A stretch of DNA of 64,000 nucleotides from Bacteroidota bacterium (GTDB lineage Bacteria > Bacteroidota > Bacteroidia > B-17B0 > Aurantibacillaceae), in contig JADJSH010000018.1 of the NCBI GenBank assembly GCA_016711805.1, positions 1 through 64,000 on the forward strand, in the 5' to 3' direction. Positions 1 through 8,494 of this stretch are shown in pieces. The stretch's first letter is position 1, and each line of letters begins with the position of its first letter. The notes beneath the pieces are model-generated. The model did not search any database, was not told where the DNA came from, and was given only the letters and a program-made list of their open reading frames with translations. The position numbers were made by a program, and so were the translations under genes.

Positions 1-669
1 ATGGAAAACATCCACTCTGAAACATACTCTTTATTAATTGATACGTATATTAAAGATCCAGTTGAAAAGGATAAATTATTACATGCAGTTGAAACAGTAC
101 CATGCGTGGGTAAAAAAGCGGATTGGGCTTTAACTTGGATTAATAATGGAAGTTTTGCTGAGCGTTTAATTGCTTTTGCAGCAGTTGAAGGGATTTTCTT
201 CTCTGGTTCTTTCTGTTCTATTTTCTGGTTAAAAAAACGTGGCTTAATGCCAGGATTAAGTTTCAGTAACGAGTTAATTTCTCGTGACGAAGGCTTACAC
301 TGTGATTTTGCGTGTATGTTATATTCTGATCACGTTAAAAATAAATTACCAAAAGAAACCGTAACTAAAATTATTACGGATGCGGTAGTGATTGAAAAAG
401 AATTCGTGTCAGACGCTATTCCAGTGCGTTTAATTGGAATGAACGCTGATTTAATGTGTCAATATATTGAGTTTTGCGCCGATAGATTATTATTAGCATT
501 AGGTTGCGATAAATACTATAATGCATCAAATCCTTTCGATTTTATGGAAATGATTTCGTTGCAGGGCAAAACTAATTTCTTCGAAAAACGTGTTGCTGAA
601 TACCAAAAATCAGGTGTGATGAACAATAAAGAGGAAAATAATGTGTTTAATCTGGATGAAGACTTTTAG
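1..669 (+). CDS. nrdB: Ribonucleotide reductase small subunit (R2), 5'-truncated by window edge
   Basis: This is the C-terminal part of the class I ribonucleoside-diphosphate reductase beta subunit, which houses the di-iron/tyrosyl radical cofactor for dNTP synthesis. The ATG at base 1 is internal: the ENIHSE motif it starts corresponds to about residue 170 of eukaryotic R2. Visible ligands are E2, H5, E63, E97 and H100 of the fragment, and Y9 aligns with the radical tyrosine, so it is a class Ia enzyme. The extreme C-terminus NLDEDF matches the tail that docks on the large subunit. The sequence is much closer to the eukaryotic R2 type than to E. coli NrdB. About a third of the protein lies left of the window. 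Confidence 0.96.
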   Translation: MENIHSETYSLLIDTYIKDPVEKDKLLHAVETVPCVGKKADWALTWINNGSFAERLIAFAAVEGIFFSGSFCSIFWLKKRGLMPGLSFSNELISRDEGLHCDFACMLYSDHVKNKLPKETVTKIITDAVVIEKEFVSDAIPVRLIGMNADLMCQYIEFCADRLLLALGCDKYYNASNPFDFMEMISLQGKTNFFEKRVAEYQKSGVMNNKEENNVFNLDEDF

Positions 670-952
670 GTAAGAAATTCATCGGTTAAAATTCCCAATT
701 CGTATCTCATTGAAAATCATTGAACAAGGTTTAAATCTTGTAAGGGAATCCTAGCCTCCAGAAACACGTTCATTAAATGTTAAATTTTAGTGTAGCCCCT
801 TGAAGGCGCACCAAATAAGAAAAAAATTAATTAACCACTACTTTGTTAATATCAAGTGGTGGCTAAAGTAAAAAAAGACGATTATAGTTATAACTTGTTG
901 TAACCAAAACGATACTCAAAAACTAAGTAAAACCAATTAAAAACTAAAGGCA

Positions 953-3364
953 ATGTTTGTAATAAAAAGAGATGGCACTCAAGAGTCTGTGAAGTTTGAC
1001 AAAATCACAGCACGCGTTCAAAAATTAAGCTATGGCTTAGATCCTGCATTTGTAGATCCTATTCAAGTAGCAAAAAAAGTAATTGATGGTGTGTATGATG
1101 GCGTTAGCACTGTTGATTTAGATAATTTAGCAGCTGAAACTGCTGCATCGTTAACTACGAAGCATCCTGATTATGCTCAGTTAGCATCGCGTATTGCGGT
1201 AAGTAACTTACACAAAAACACAATTAAATCGTTTAGTAAAACGATTGATATATTATATAATTATGTTGATCCAAAAACAAATCAAAAAGCGTCGTTAATT
1301 GCCGATGACGTTTATGAAATTGTGATGAAAAATGCACAGTTGTTAGATTCTTCTATTATTTATGATAGAGATTTTGGTTACGATTATTTTGGTTTTAAAA
1401 CTTTAGAGCGTTCTTATTTATTAAGAACTCACGGTAAAGTTACTGAGCGCCCTCAACATATGTTAATGCGTGTATCAATTGGTATACACAAAGAAGATAT
1501 TGCTTCTGCTATTGAGACTTATAACTTAATGAGCGAGCGTTGGTTTACACATGCAACACCTACTTTATTTAATGCTGGTACGCCAAAACCACAAATGAGT
1601 TCTTGTTTCTTATTACAAGCTAAAGATGACAGTATTGATGGAATTTACGATACATTAAAACAATGTGCTCGTATTTCTCAATCTGCTGGCGGTATTGGTT
1701 TAGCTATTCATAAAGTACGTGCTACTGGTTCTTATATTAAAGGAACGAATGGTACATCAAATGGTATTTTACCAATGTTAAAAGTATTCAACGAAACAGC
1801 TCGTTACGTTGATCAAGGTGGTGGAAAACGTAAAGGTTCTATCGCTGTTTACTTAGAGCCTTGGCATGCTGATATCTACCAGTTTTTAGATATTCGTAAA
1901 AACCATGGTAAAGAAGAAATGCGTGCGCGTGATTTATTTACAGCATTATGGATTCCAGATTTATTCATGAAGCGTGTTGAAGCTGAAGGAACTTGGAGTT
2001 TAATGTGTCCTAACGAGTGCCCAGGATTATATACATCTCACGGTGCAGAGTTTGAAGCATTATATACTAAATACGAAGCAGAAGGAAAATTCCGTAAACA
2101 AATTCCAGCACGTGAATTATGGGCAGCAATTATCGATTCTCAAATCGAAACAGGTAACCCATACATGTTATACAAAGATGCTTGTAACTTAAAATCAAAT
2201 CAATCTCATTTAGGTACTATTCAATCTTCTAACTTATGTACGGAGATTGTTGAATACACTAGTCCTGATGAAGTGGCAGTTTGTAACTTAGCTTCTATTG
2301 CATTACCTCGTTTTGTAGATGAGAAAGAAGGAACATTTGATCACCAAAAATTATTTGATGTAACTTATACCATCACTAAAAACTTAAATAAAGTAATTGA
2401 CCGTAACTACTACCCAATTCCTGAGGCTCGCAATTCAAACATGCGTCACCGTCCAATTGGTTTAGGAGTACAAGGTTTAGCAGATGCATTTATTTTAATG
2501 CGTTTCCCATTTGAAAGCGAAGAAGCTAAAAAATTAAATGCAGAAATTTTTGAAACGATTTATTACGCTTCAATGACTGCATCAAAAGATTTAGCAATTA
2601 AAGATGGCGCTTACGAATCTTATCCAGGTTCTCCATTATCAAAAGGCATTATGCAATTTGATATGTGGGGTGTAACGCCAAGCCCACGTTGGGAATGGAA
2701 CATCTTAAAAGAAGAAGTTGCAAAATACGGTGTACGTAACTCATTGTTATTAGCACCAATGCCAACTGCTTCTACATCACAAATTTTAGGTAACAACGAA
2801 TGTTTTGAACCATATACATCAAACATTTATAGCCGTCGTGTATTATCAGGTGAGTTTGCTGTAGTAAACAAACACTTATTACGCGACTTAGTAAAATTAG
2901 GTATGTGGAATGATGCCTTGAAAAACAAAATCATCGGCGCAAATGGTTCAGTACAAAACATTCCTGAAATTCCTCAAAACATTAAAGATATTTACAAAAC
3001 AGTTTGGGAAATTAAACAACGTACGATTATTGATATGGCTGCCGACCGTGGTGCTTACATTTGCCAATCTCAATCATTAAACTTGTTTATCCAAGATGCA
3101 AACTTTGCTAAATTATCTTCAGCACATTTCTACGCTTGGAAAAAAGGATTAAAAACAGGTATGTACTACTTACGTACAAAAGCAGCAGCAGATGCAATTA
3201 AGTTTACTGTAGATCAAGCAGCTTTATCTGTACCAGTATTAGGAAACGAAGATGCTTTATTAGTAGAGCGTGGACAAACACACATCTTAAGCTTTGAAGA
3301 ACAACAAGCACAATTATCTTGTAGTTTAGATAACCCAGAAGGATGTGAAGCTTGTGGATCATAA
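953..3364 (+). CDS. nrdA: Ribonucleoside-diphosphate reductase large subunit (R1), eukaryotic-like
   Basis: This catalytic alpha subunit reduces ribonucleoside diphosphates to deoxy forms. An ATP-cone lies at residues 1-90 (VIKRDG start), followed by the R1 barrel. Redox and radical residues keep the human R1 numbering: C218 in SSCFLL, N427/C429/E431 in NLCTEI, and C444 in VAVCNLAS; the TGMYYLR tyrosines carry the radical path. The C-terminus ends CEACGS, the swinging CxxC thiol pair that is re-reduced by thioredoxin or glutaredoxin. At 803 residues it is full length. It lies 283 bases after nrdB, with no other gene between them. That order (B before A) and the gap suggest nrdA may have its own promoter. 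Confidence 0.97.
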   Translation: MFVIKRDGTQESVKFDKITARVQKLSYGLDPAFVDPIQVAKKVIDGVYDGVSTVDLDNLAAETAASLTTKHPDYAQLASRIAVSNLHKNTIKSFSKTIDILYNYVDPKTNQKASLIADDVYEIVMKNAQLLDSSIIYDRDFGYDYFGFKTLERSYLLRTHGKVTERPQHMLMRVSIGIHKEDIASAIETYNLMSERWFTHATPTLFNAGTPKPQMSSCFLLQAKDDSIDGIYDTLKQCARISQSAGGIGLAIHKVRATGSYIKGTNGTSNGILPMLKVFNETARYVDQGGGKRKGSIAVYLEPWHADIYQFLDIRKNHGKEEMRARDLFTALWIPDLFMKRVEAEGTWSLMCPNECPGLYTSHGAEFEALYTKYEAEGKFRKQIPARELWAAIIDSQIETGNPYMLYKDACNLKSNQSHLGTIQSSNLCTEIVEYTSPDEVAVCNLASIALPRFVDEKEGTFDHQKLFDVTYTITKNLNKVIDRNYYPIPEARNSNMRHRPIGLGVQGLADAFILMRFPFESEEAKKLNAEIFETIYYASMTASKDLAIKDGAYESYPGSPLSKGIMQFDMWGVTPSPRWEWNILKEEVAKYGVRNSLLLAPMPTASTSQILGNNECFEPYTSNIYSRRVLSGEFAVVNKHLLRDLVKLGMWNDALKNKIIGANGSVQNIPEIPQNIKDIYKTVWEIKQRTIIDMAADRGAYICQSQSLNLFIQDANFAKLSSAHFYAWKKGLKTGMYYLRTKAAADAIKFTVDQAALSVPVLGNEDALLVERGQTHILSFEEQQAQLSCSLDNPEGCEACGS

Positions 3365-3389
3365 AAATTAAGTTTAACCCTGAAGAAAG

Positions 3390-3422
3390 GCCTCTCTGAA
3401 TTTTTTAGAGAGGCTTTTTTTT
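3390..3422 (+). terminator. Rho-independent terminator after nrdA
   Basis: A perfect 8-bp stem (GCCTCTCT/AGAGAGGC) with a 9-base loop is followed by eight T residues. It begins 25 bases after the nrdA stop and ends the nrd transcript before the nuclease-like gene. Confidence 0.85.
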
Positions 3423-3433
3423 GAATATTTATC

Positions 3434-4006
3434 ATGGAGAAAAAAGGAAAATCATTAGAGAATATTATTGCATTAATTCAGGAGACTTTGAAGGATTCTC
3501 CTAATACTAATGTATTTAAAAATTATAAAATTGAAAATACAGCAGGGCGAGACAGAGAAATTGATGTTTTGATTGAATCGAATATTAATGGGTTTAACAT
3601 GAAAATCGCAATTGAATGTAAAGATTACAAAGCCCGAGTTTCTGTTGAAAAAATCGAAGCTTTTGATTCTAAATGCAGAAGGATAAAAGGAATCAATAAA
3701 AAAGTTTTTATAAGTAGTAATGGTTTTCAGTTAGATGCTATTAATGCAGCTAAGGAATTTGATATAGAACTTCAAATCGCAAGTAATTTGGATTCTAACT
3801 TTGTTGCGAATTGGTTTCCCATAACGAGTATAAGCTTTAAAGTTTCAGATGGAGGTAACACGGTTTTACTAATGGATTTAGATGATGTAGATAGTCTAAA
3901 TTCAGAATTCGAAAAACAAATTGAAAAGTCAGAACTTGTAATAACATTCAATAATGAAAAAAATGATACGATAAAAAATGTAATTTCTGATATTATAAAA
4001 AATTAA
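3434..4006 (+). CDS. PD-(D/E)XK restriction endonuclease-like protein
   Basis: The protein resembles Mrr/type IV-like restriction endonuclease domains. The nuclease core is visible as D44 in REIDV followed by E61-C62-K63 in IAIECKDY, with a preceding GRDR, i.e. the D...ExK metal-binding signature. The helix VEKIEAF after it is typical of this family. The predicted role is cleavage of foreign or modified DNA, but no methyltransferase or partner gene is adjacent. At 190 residues it seems short. The next open frame, which begins about 20 bases later in another register, may be its detached C-terminal half. The nuclease fold is well supported; the biological role is inferred. Confidence 0.7.
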   Translation: MEKKGKSLENIIALIQETLKDSPNTNVFKNYKIENTAGRDREIDVLIESNINGFNMKIAIECKDYKARVSVEKIEAFDSKCRRIKGINKKVFISSNGFQLDAINAAKEFDIELQIASNLDSNFVANWFPITSISFKVSDGGNTVLLMDLDDVDSLNSEFEKQIEKSELVITFNNEKNDTIKNVISDIIKN

Positions 4007-4025
4007 TGAGAATTACATTCACAAT

Positions 4026-4412
4026 GTGGCGCTTTTGACATGGATGAAACTCGATGTTGCAAAAAAAACAAATCCATTTTTAATCCCGTTAATTATTAGA
4101 TTTCAAAAAAATTGCTTTCTAAATTTAAATGGAGGAAAAATAGGACTTACTGGTATTGAGATTAATATAGAAGGTCAGTTTGAAGAATCTCCAGTTCAAA
4201 TAAAGGAAATGAGACGATTAGAAAATATGGAAGGAGAGTTGAAGGCTGAAACTTTAACAATTCAATCAAGTATTGATGTCACTACTAGTTTTGTCAAAAC
4301 ACCTGATAATAATACTACGATTCATGTTTCAAAAAACAGTGGAGAGTCATCGAAATTAAAACTGTTAGCGACATATAATCCAAAGACAAATATATTGGAT
4401 GTTAAGAAGTAA
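4026..4412 (+). CDS. Hypothetical protein, possibly detached C-terminal half of the nuclease-like gene
   Basis: This 128-residue frame has no recognisable domain. It starts at a GTG (an ATG lies six codons on) with no convincing ribosome binding site, and its frame opens only after a stop overlapping the end of the upstream gene. It is shifted relative to the preceding nuclease-like gene and ends cleanly before a terminator. The beta-rich, charged C-terminal half looks like a real protein. I infer that it was once joined to the upstream gene and was separated by a small indel, or that it is translated by reinitiation. An independent small gene cannot be excluded. Confidence 0.4.
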   Translation: MALLTWMKLDVAKKTNPFLIPLIIRFQKNCFLNLNGGKIGLTGIEINIEGQFEESPVQIKEMRRLENMEGELKAETLTIQSSIDVTTSFVKTPDNNTTIHVSKNSGESSKLKLLATYNPKTNILDVKK

Positions 4413-4469
4413 TTTGTTTTTGCAAATTGCATTTCCCCGCTCCGCTGCATTTCCTATGCTGCATAAATA

Positions 4470-4502
4470 AAAAAGCCCAATGATAAATTCATTGGGCTTT
4501 TT
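4470..4502. terminator. Bidirectional terminator between convergent genes
   Basis: A stem AAAAAGCCCAATGA/TCATTGGGCTTTTT with a 5-base loop carries an A-run on the left and a T-run on the right. It can therefore stop both the plus-strand gene on its left and the minus-strand DUF1573 gene on its right. Confidence 0.8.
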
Positions 4503-4545
4503 CGGTTTTGCAAATTGCATCAGCGCAGTTGGTAGAGTTTTGAAA

Positions 4546-4950
4546 CTAAATAACCACACCTTTAAAGGTTAAAATAACTGGCGCTTCTTCCGAAGCAATT
4601 TTTACGGTTACTGTTTTTGTAAAATCGCCTTTGTTGGCTGCATTAAAGGTTGCTGTAATTTTAGTAGTAGCGCCTGGTAATACAGGTGTTTTTGGAAAAT
4701 CGGTGCTCGTGCAACCGCAAGAGCCTTGCGCACTTACTACAACAACGGGTTCTTTACTGGTATTTTTAAATTCAAATTCAATTGGTTTTGGGATTCCTTG
4801 AGGAATTTCTCCGACATCAATGGTTTCGCTTGTCCATTTAATGGAAGCAGGAGTTGAGTTAATTTCGGTGTTTACAGTTGAATCTGTTTTTGGACTGAAT
4901 GACATTAAACTTAGAGCTAATGCCATACATGTGATGCTAATAATTTTCAT
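4546..4950 (-). CDS. DUF1573 domain secreted protein
   Basis: A small exported protein of the DUF1573 family, which is common in Bacteroidota and has an Ig-like (ASPM-SPD-2-Hydin type) fold. The chosen start gives a clean signal peptide (MKIISITCMALALSLMSFS) and 134 residues; a start 19 codons upstream would bury that signal. The family hallmark is the CGC motif in GSCGCTSTDFP, preceded by DVGEIPQG. A -7-like element lies about 55 bases upstream of this start and inside the longer reading frame, which supports the shorter form. The cellular function of the family is not known. Confidence 0.85.
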   Translation of the reverse strand: MKIISITCMALALSLMSFSPKTDSTVNTEINSTPASIKWTSETIDVGEIPQGIPKPIEFEFKNTSKEPVVVVSAQGSCGCTSTDFPKTPVLPGATTKITATFNAANKGDFTKTVTVKIASEEAPVILTFKGVVI

Positions 4951-5006
4951 AATGTTTGTTTTTTTAAGGTTAAAATAAATAGTTGATTTGTCAAATTTGA
5001 ACATCA

Positions 5007-5014
5007 CAAAATTA
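5007..5014 (-). promoter_or_regulatory. Candidate -7 element (TAATTTTG) of DUF1573 gene
   Basis: Read on the minus strand, TAATTTTG fits the Bacteroidota TAnnTTTG -7 consensus. It implies a leader of about 50 bases before the DUF1573 start. No TTG lies at the usual 17-23 base distance upstream, so the call is tentative. Confidence 0.35.
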
Positions 5015-5114
5015 GGTTGAATGCTCTTGAGCCCCTGTTAACCAATTCCTAACGTTTGTTAATGATATGTTAAGGGTCAAGAAAACCAATCAAATTTGGT
5101 TATTTTTGAATAGC

Positions 5115-6380
5115 ATGTTAAAGGCCAAAAAAATAAATTTCATTATTATCCTAGGACTAATTGCCATTGTTGGCATTTTAGTGGCGCAGTTAGTGTGGAC
5201 AAAACAAGCCTTTAATTTAGAAGAAAAAAAATTCTCTCAAAAAGTGCATGTCGCTTTATTAGAAGTGGTAAAAAAGCTCTATGAAAGCACTAATAACGAT
5301 TTGCCTTCCGAAAACCCAGTCGAAAAAATTTCGAATGACTATTACTACGTTAATATTGCCAACGATTTTGATCCTATTATTTTAGAACATTATTTAAAAT
5401 CTGAATTTAAAAAAGCTGGCATTAGCACTGATTTTGAATATGCCATGTATAATTGCCAAAGCGATGTGATGGTATATGGCAATTATATTTCTCTGTCCGA
5501 CGATTTCAAATCAAAGCCTACATTTAATTTTCCAAAAAACAAAAACTTGGTGTATTATTTTGCCATTCGTTTTCCTAACGAAACAGGCTATCTCTTTAGT
5601 TCACTGCGTTTTTGGTTTATCCTTTCTGCCGCTCTGGTCATCATTTTGCTGGTATATGTGTATTCAATCTTTACCATTATTCAACAAAAAAAGTATTCAG
5701 AATTACAACGCGATTTTATTAATAATATGACGCACGAATTTAAAACGCCACTTTCTTCTATTTTAATTGCTTCTAATTATTTATTGAAGCAAGAAAAGAT
5801 ATATGAAGATGAGAAACTAGGAAAGTACACCCAAATCATTATCGACCAAAGCAATAAATTAAATGTGCACATCGAAAAAATACTCAATATTGCTAAGCAC
5901 GATAATTCTCCTCAAGAATTAAATAAGTCAGAATTATCAATTATACCAATCATTAGCAACGTGATTGAAAATATACAATTGAAATACGAGAACACAAGCA
6001 TTTCCATTGAAACTCAATTTAATGAATATACCATCATAGCTGATGAATTTCATTTCATTAATCTAGTTTATAATTTATTAGACAATTCTATTAAGTATTG
6101 TGATGAAAAACCGATGATTACTATTAAACTATGGCAAGAGCAAGGATTAAAGAAAATAGAATTTTGCGATAATGGTATAGGTATTTCAACAAAAGAGCTT
6201 TCGCTAATATTTGATAAATTTTATAGGAGCCCTAATTCTAAAGATAGTCAGGTAAATGGTTTAGGATTAGGCTTGTACTATATCAAAAAAATAGGCGACC
6301 TGCATAAATGGAAAATACAAGCAACAAACAATAACACAAAAGGAATGACCTTTACTATTTTAATCCCACATCATGACTAA
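5115..6380 (+). CDS. Membrane sensor histidine kinase (HisKA/HATPase)
   Basis: Sensor kinase of an OmpR-type two-component system. Two membrane helices (about residues 8-28 and 166-188) flank a periplasmic domain of about 135 residues. The dimerisation/phosphoacceptor helix has H207 in MTHEFKTPLSS. The ATPase domain shows the N box NLLDNSIKY, the G1 box DNGIGIS, the F box FDKFYR and the G2 box GLGLGLYY. I chose the start that puts the first helix directly after a short basic tail; a longer frame starts 16 codons earlier. It overlaps the downstream response regulator gene by 8 bases, so the two are cotranscribed. The signal sensed is unknown. Confidence 0.92.
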   Translation: MLKAKKINFIIILGLIAIVGILVAQLVWTKQAFNLEEKKFSQKVHVALLEVVKKLYESTNNDLPSENPVEKISNDYYYVNIANDFDPIILEHYLKSEFKKAGISTDFEYAMYNCQSDVMVYGNYISLSDDFKSKPTFNFPKNKNLVYYFAIRFPNETGYLFSSLRFWFILSAALVIILLVYVYSIFTIIQQKKYSELQRDFINNMTHEFKTPLSSILIASNYLLKQEKIYEDEKLGKYTQIIIDQSNKLNVHIEKILNIAKHDNSPQELNKSELSIIPIISNVIENIQLKYENTSISIETQFNEYTIIADEFHFINLVYNLLDNSIKYCDEKPMITIKLWQEQGLKKIEFCDNGIGISTKELSLIFDKFYRSPNSKDSQVNGLGLGLYYIKKIGDLHKWKIQATNNNTKGMTFTILIPHHD

Positions 6381-7056
6381 GTATAAAATTTTATATGCCG
6401 AAGATGATCAAACGTTGGCTTATCTCACAAAGGATAATTTGGAGCAACATCATTATGACGTCGTACATATTGCGGACGGTAAATTGTGTTTAGATGCTTT
6501 TAAAAATGAATCATTCGACGTTTGTGTATTTGATATTATGTTACCAAAATTAGATGGTTTTGCTTTAGCAACAGAGGTTAGAAAAGTAAATTCGGATATT
6601 CCTATTATATTTCTTTCGGCTAAAACATTGAAAGAAGACAGAATAAAAGGATTGCGTTTAGGAGCAGACGATTATTTAGTAAAACCCTTTAGTATAGAGG
6701 AATTATTATTAAAGATTGAAATATTTTTAAAACGATCGTCGAAAAGAACAGTATTGCATGAAACATTATACAACATTGGCAAATATAACTTCGACACTAC
6801 AAATTATACGTTAAGCAAAGGCTCTAAAAAAATTGTTTTAACAAAACGCGAAGCAGATTTGCTAAAGCTATTTATTGAAAACGCGAATATTATTTTGAAA
6901 AGAGAAGATATTTTAAAAACATTGTGGGGCGATGATGATTATTTTATGGGAAGGAGTTTGGATGTTTTTATTTCGAGATTACGAAAGATTCTTTCTGATG
7001 AAAAAAACATATCTATTGAAAACATTCATGGAGTTGGGTTTAAATTTTCCGTATAA
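6373..7056 (+). CDS. OmpR-family response regulator
   Basis: DNA-binding response regulator, partner of the kinase whose gene it overlaps. The receiver domain (1-120) is canonical: acidic pocket ED-D at residues 10-12, phosphoacceptor D54 in VFDIMLP, S82 and K104 in YLVKPF. The C-terminal winged helix (about 132-227) shows TKREADLL, a WG-D pair and the RSLDVFISRLRK recognition helix, ending HGVGFKFSV. Its length (227 residues) is standard. Target genes are not evident from the sequence; no obvious regulated transporter lies next to it. Confidence 0.94.
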   Translation: MTKYKILYAEDDQTLAYLTKDNLEQHHYDVVHIADGKLCLDAFKNESFDVCVFDIMLPKLDGFALATEVRKVNSDIPIIFLSAKTLKEDRIKGLRLGADDYLVKPFSIEELLLKIEIFLKRSSKRTVLHETLYNIGKYNFDTTNYTLSKGSKKIVLTKREADLLKLFIENANIILKREDILKTLWGDDDYFMGRSLDVFISRLRKILSDEKNISIENIHGVGFKFSV

Positions 7057-7237
7057 TCCCTGATTTTAAAGGACTAGCTAGATAGTTAAGTAAATTTTCA
7101 TTCTTAACGGACGATTATTGAGTTTTTATCTTCAAATGCAAGCTATTCATATAACGAATATATGTTTAACACTCCATAATTCGAAGAAGTAAGTAGCTTA
7201 TTAGGTGCCGGATTAGTAGTTTCTCCAAATAAATTAA

Positions 7238-7267
7238 TTGCCTTATATTTAGCAATATTTATTTTTG
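7238..7267 (+). promoter_or_regulatory. Candidate Bacteroidota promoter (TTG-N19-TATTTTTG)
   Basis: A TTG followed after 19 bases by TATTTTTG fits the TTG-N17-23-TAnnTTTG consensus. It ends only 4 bases before the start codon of the transglutaminase-like gene, so its transcript would have almost no leader. Confidence 0.35.
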
Positions 7268-7271
7268 GCTT

Positions 7272-8408
7272 ATGCGTCTTCTTTTTTTTATTGTTCTGTT
7301 TTTACTCGGATTTTCCTCACAATTTATAGCCCAGGTTACGAGAGTTGATCATTATAATATCATCGATAATAAGGTATTTACGTTTTCTAAACAGAAGCCC
7401 GATGCTCCTTTTGATACGGTCACTAGCTTCGTGAATACAAATTTTCAAAGTCAGGAAGATAGAGCTAGAGCTTACTATACATGGATTGCCTTAAATATCT
7501 CTTATGATGTAGAGCACATGAAAGAATTGGACTTGATGCAGTTGTTTAGTGTGAGCGGTGAAACAAGCGCTAATCAAAAAGGCCTAGCTGTTATTAAAAA
7601 TAAAAAAGCTGTGTGTGAGGGTTATTCTAATTTGATGGTGGATTTGTGTACAGCTTCTTCTATTCCTTGTTTTATGGTATGTGGTAATACGAAAACACCA
7701 AGTGGCGATATTCCTCAAATTTTGCACGCGTGGAATGTATTAAGAATTGATTCTGCATGGGTGATGTTGGATATCACTTGGTCTAGCGGTTACGTTGACC
7801 ATTCTGGTAAATATGTAAAACGATTTTCAAATTTGTATTTTTTACCAAAGCCGAAGAAATTCATCAAAGACCATTTTCCTTTAGACCCAATGTGGCAGTT
7901 GTTAAAAAATCCTTTTACTAAAAAAGATTTTGAAAATGATAGCCTTATTGTGTCACATGAGCCTTTGTTTAATTATCTGGATTCGATAAAAGTTTATAGA
8001 GGTCAGTCAGTAAAACAAAGGCAATACTTAGATTTTTTGCATTATTATAAAGTTGATCCTGATAATAAAAAGTACGCCAAAAATTTGGATATTTTTAATA
8101 ATAATTTGGTTGCCGATGAATTGAATAAAGGTGTTGCTTATCAATCGGATTTTATGGAGCTAAACAAAAACAAGTTAGTTAAAAAACCTACAATAATGGA
8201 TTGTAATAGAGCTAAAGAAGTGTTGGACAGTATTAGTGCTTGTAACAATAGGGCAGAAGCGATTTTATCAAAAATACAGGCCCGTACTCTAGAGTATAAA
8301 CCAATTTTTGCAAGTATGCAATTCAATATCATTGCCAATAAAAATATAATTAAAACAAACTACGAATATCTGGTTAGGTTAAGTAAAACTATTCCAAAGA
8401 AGAAATGA
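7272..8408 (+). CDS. Secreted transglutaminase-like (cysteine protease fold) protein
   Basis: Exported protein with an N-terminal signal peptide (cleavage near residue 20, after QFIA) and a transglutaminase-like domain at about 55-175. The catalytic triad is visible as C115 in KAVCEGYSN, H152 in LHAWNVL and D167 in VMLDITW. Family members act as proteases or peptide cross-linking or hydrolysing enzymes in the periplasm or outside the cell. The C-terminal 200 residues have no recognised domain but are helix-rich and lysine-rich. The gene stands alone between a two-component system and a sensor kinase. Specific substrate unknown. Confidence 0.85.
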   Translation: MRLLFFIVLFLLGFSSQFIAQVTRVDHYNIIDNKVFTFSKQKPDAPFDTVTSFVNTNFQSQEDRARAYYTWIALNISYDVEHMKELDLMQLFSVSGETSANQKGLAVIKNKKAVCEGYSNLMVDLCTASSIPCFMVCGNTKTPSGDIPQILHAWNVLRIDSAWVMLDITWSSGYVDHSGKYVKRFSNLYFLPKPKKFIKDHFPLDPMWQLLKNPFTKKDFENDSLIVSHEPLFNYLDSIKVYRGQSVKQRQYLDFLHYYKVDPDNKKYAKNLDIFNNNLVADELNKGVAYQSDFMELNKNKLVKKPTIMDCNRAKEVLDSISACNNRAEAILSKIQARTLEYKPIFASMQFNIIANKNIIKTNYEYLVRLSKTIPKKK

Positions 8409-8494
8409 TAAAGTTCTTTAATGTCGCTAAATCCCCGCGAATTCCTGTTTTTTATCATCTTTTTATCTACCATAAATTTTGTTACATTTAAGCA

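Noticed and set aside
1..3. ATG at the first base as the start of nrdB
   Set aside because: The protein homology shows that about 170 residues are missing upstream, so the ATG is internal.
670..952. A gene or riboswitch between nrdB and nrdA
   Set aside because: No conserved coding frame, no NrdR box and no recognisable riboswitch pattern was found by eye; the spacer is noted only as possible regulatory DNA.
2620..2826. Antisense open frames within nrdA and similar shadow frames elsewhere (for example in the M4 protease and AsmA genes)
   Set aside because: They run through highly conserved genes on the other strand, lack start context and show no domain; they are chance frames.
4506..4545. 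tRNA-like scrap GCAGTTGGTAGAG and a 15-base direct repeat TTTTGCAAATTGCAT (4418, 4506)
   Set aside because: Only a D-arm-like stretch is present, with no anticodon arm, T-loop or acceptor stem, so it is not a tRNA gene. The short repeat is too small to define an attachment site.
7057..7271. A small hydrophobic open frame before the transglutaminase-like gene
   Set aside because: It runs into the signal peptide region in another frame without a start codon or homology; probably a chance frame.
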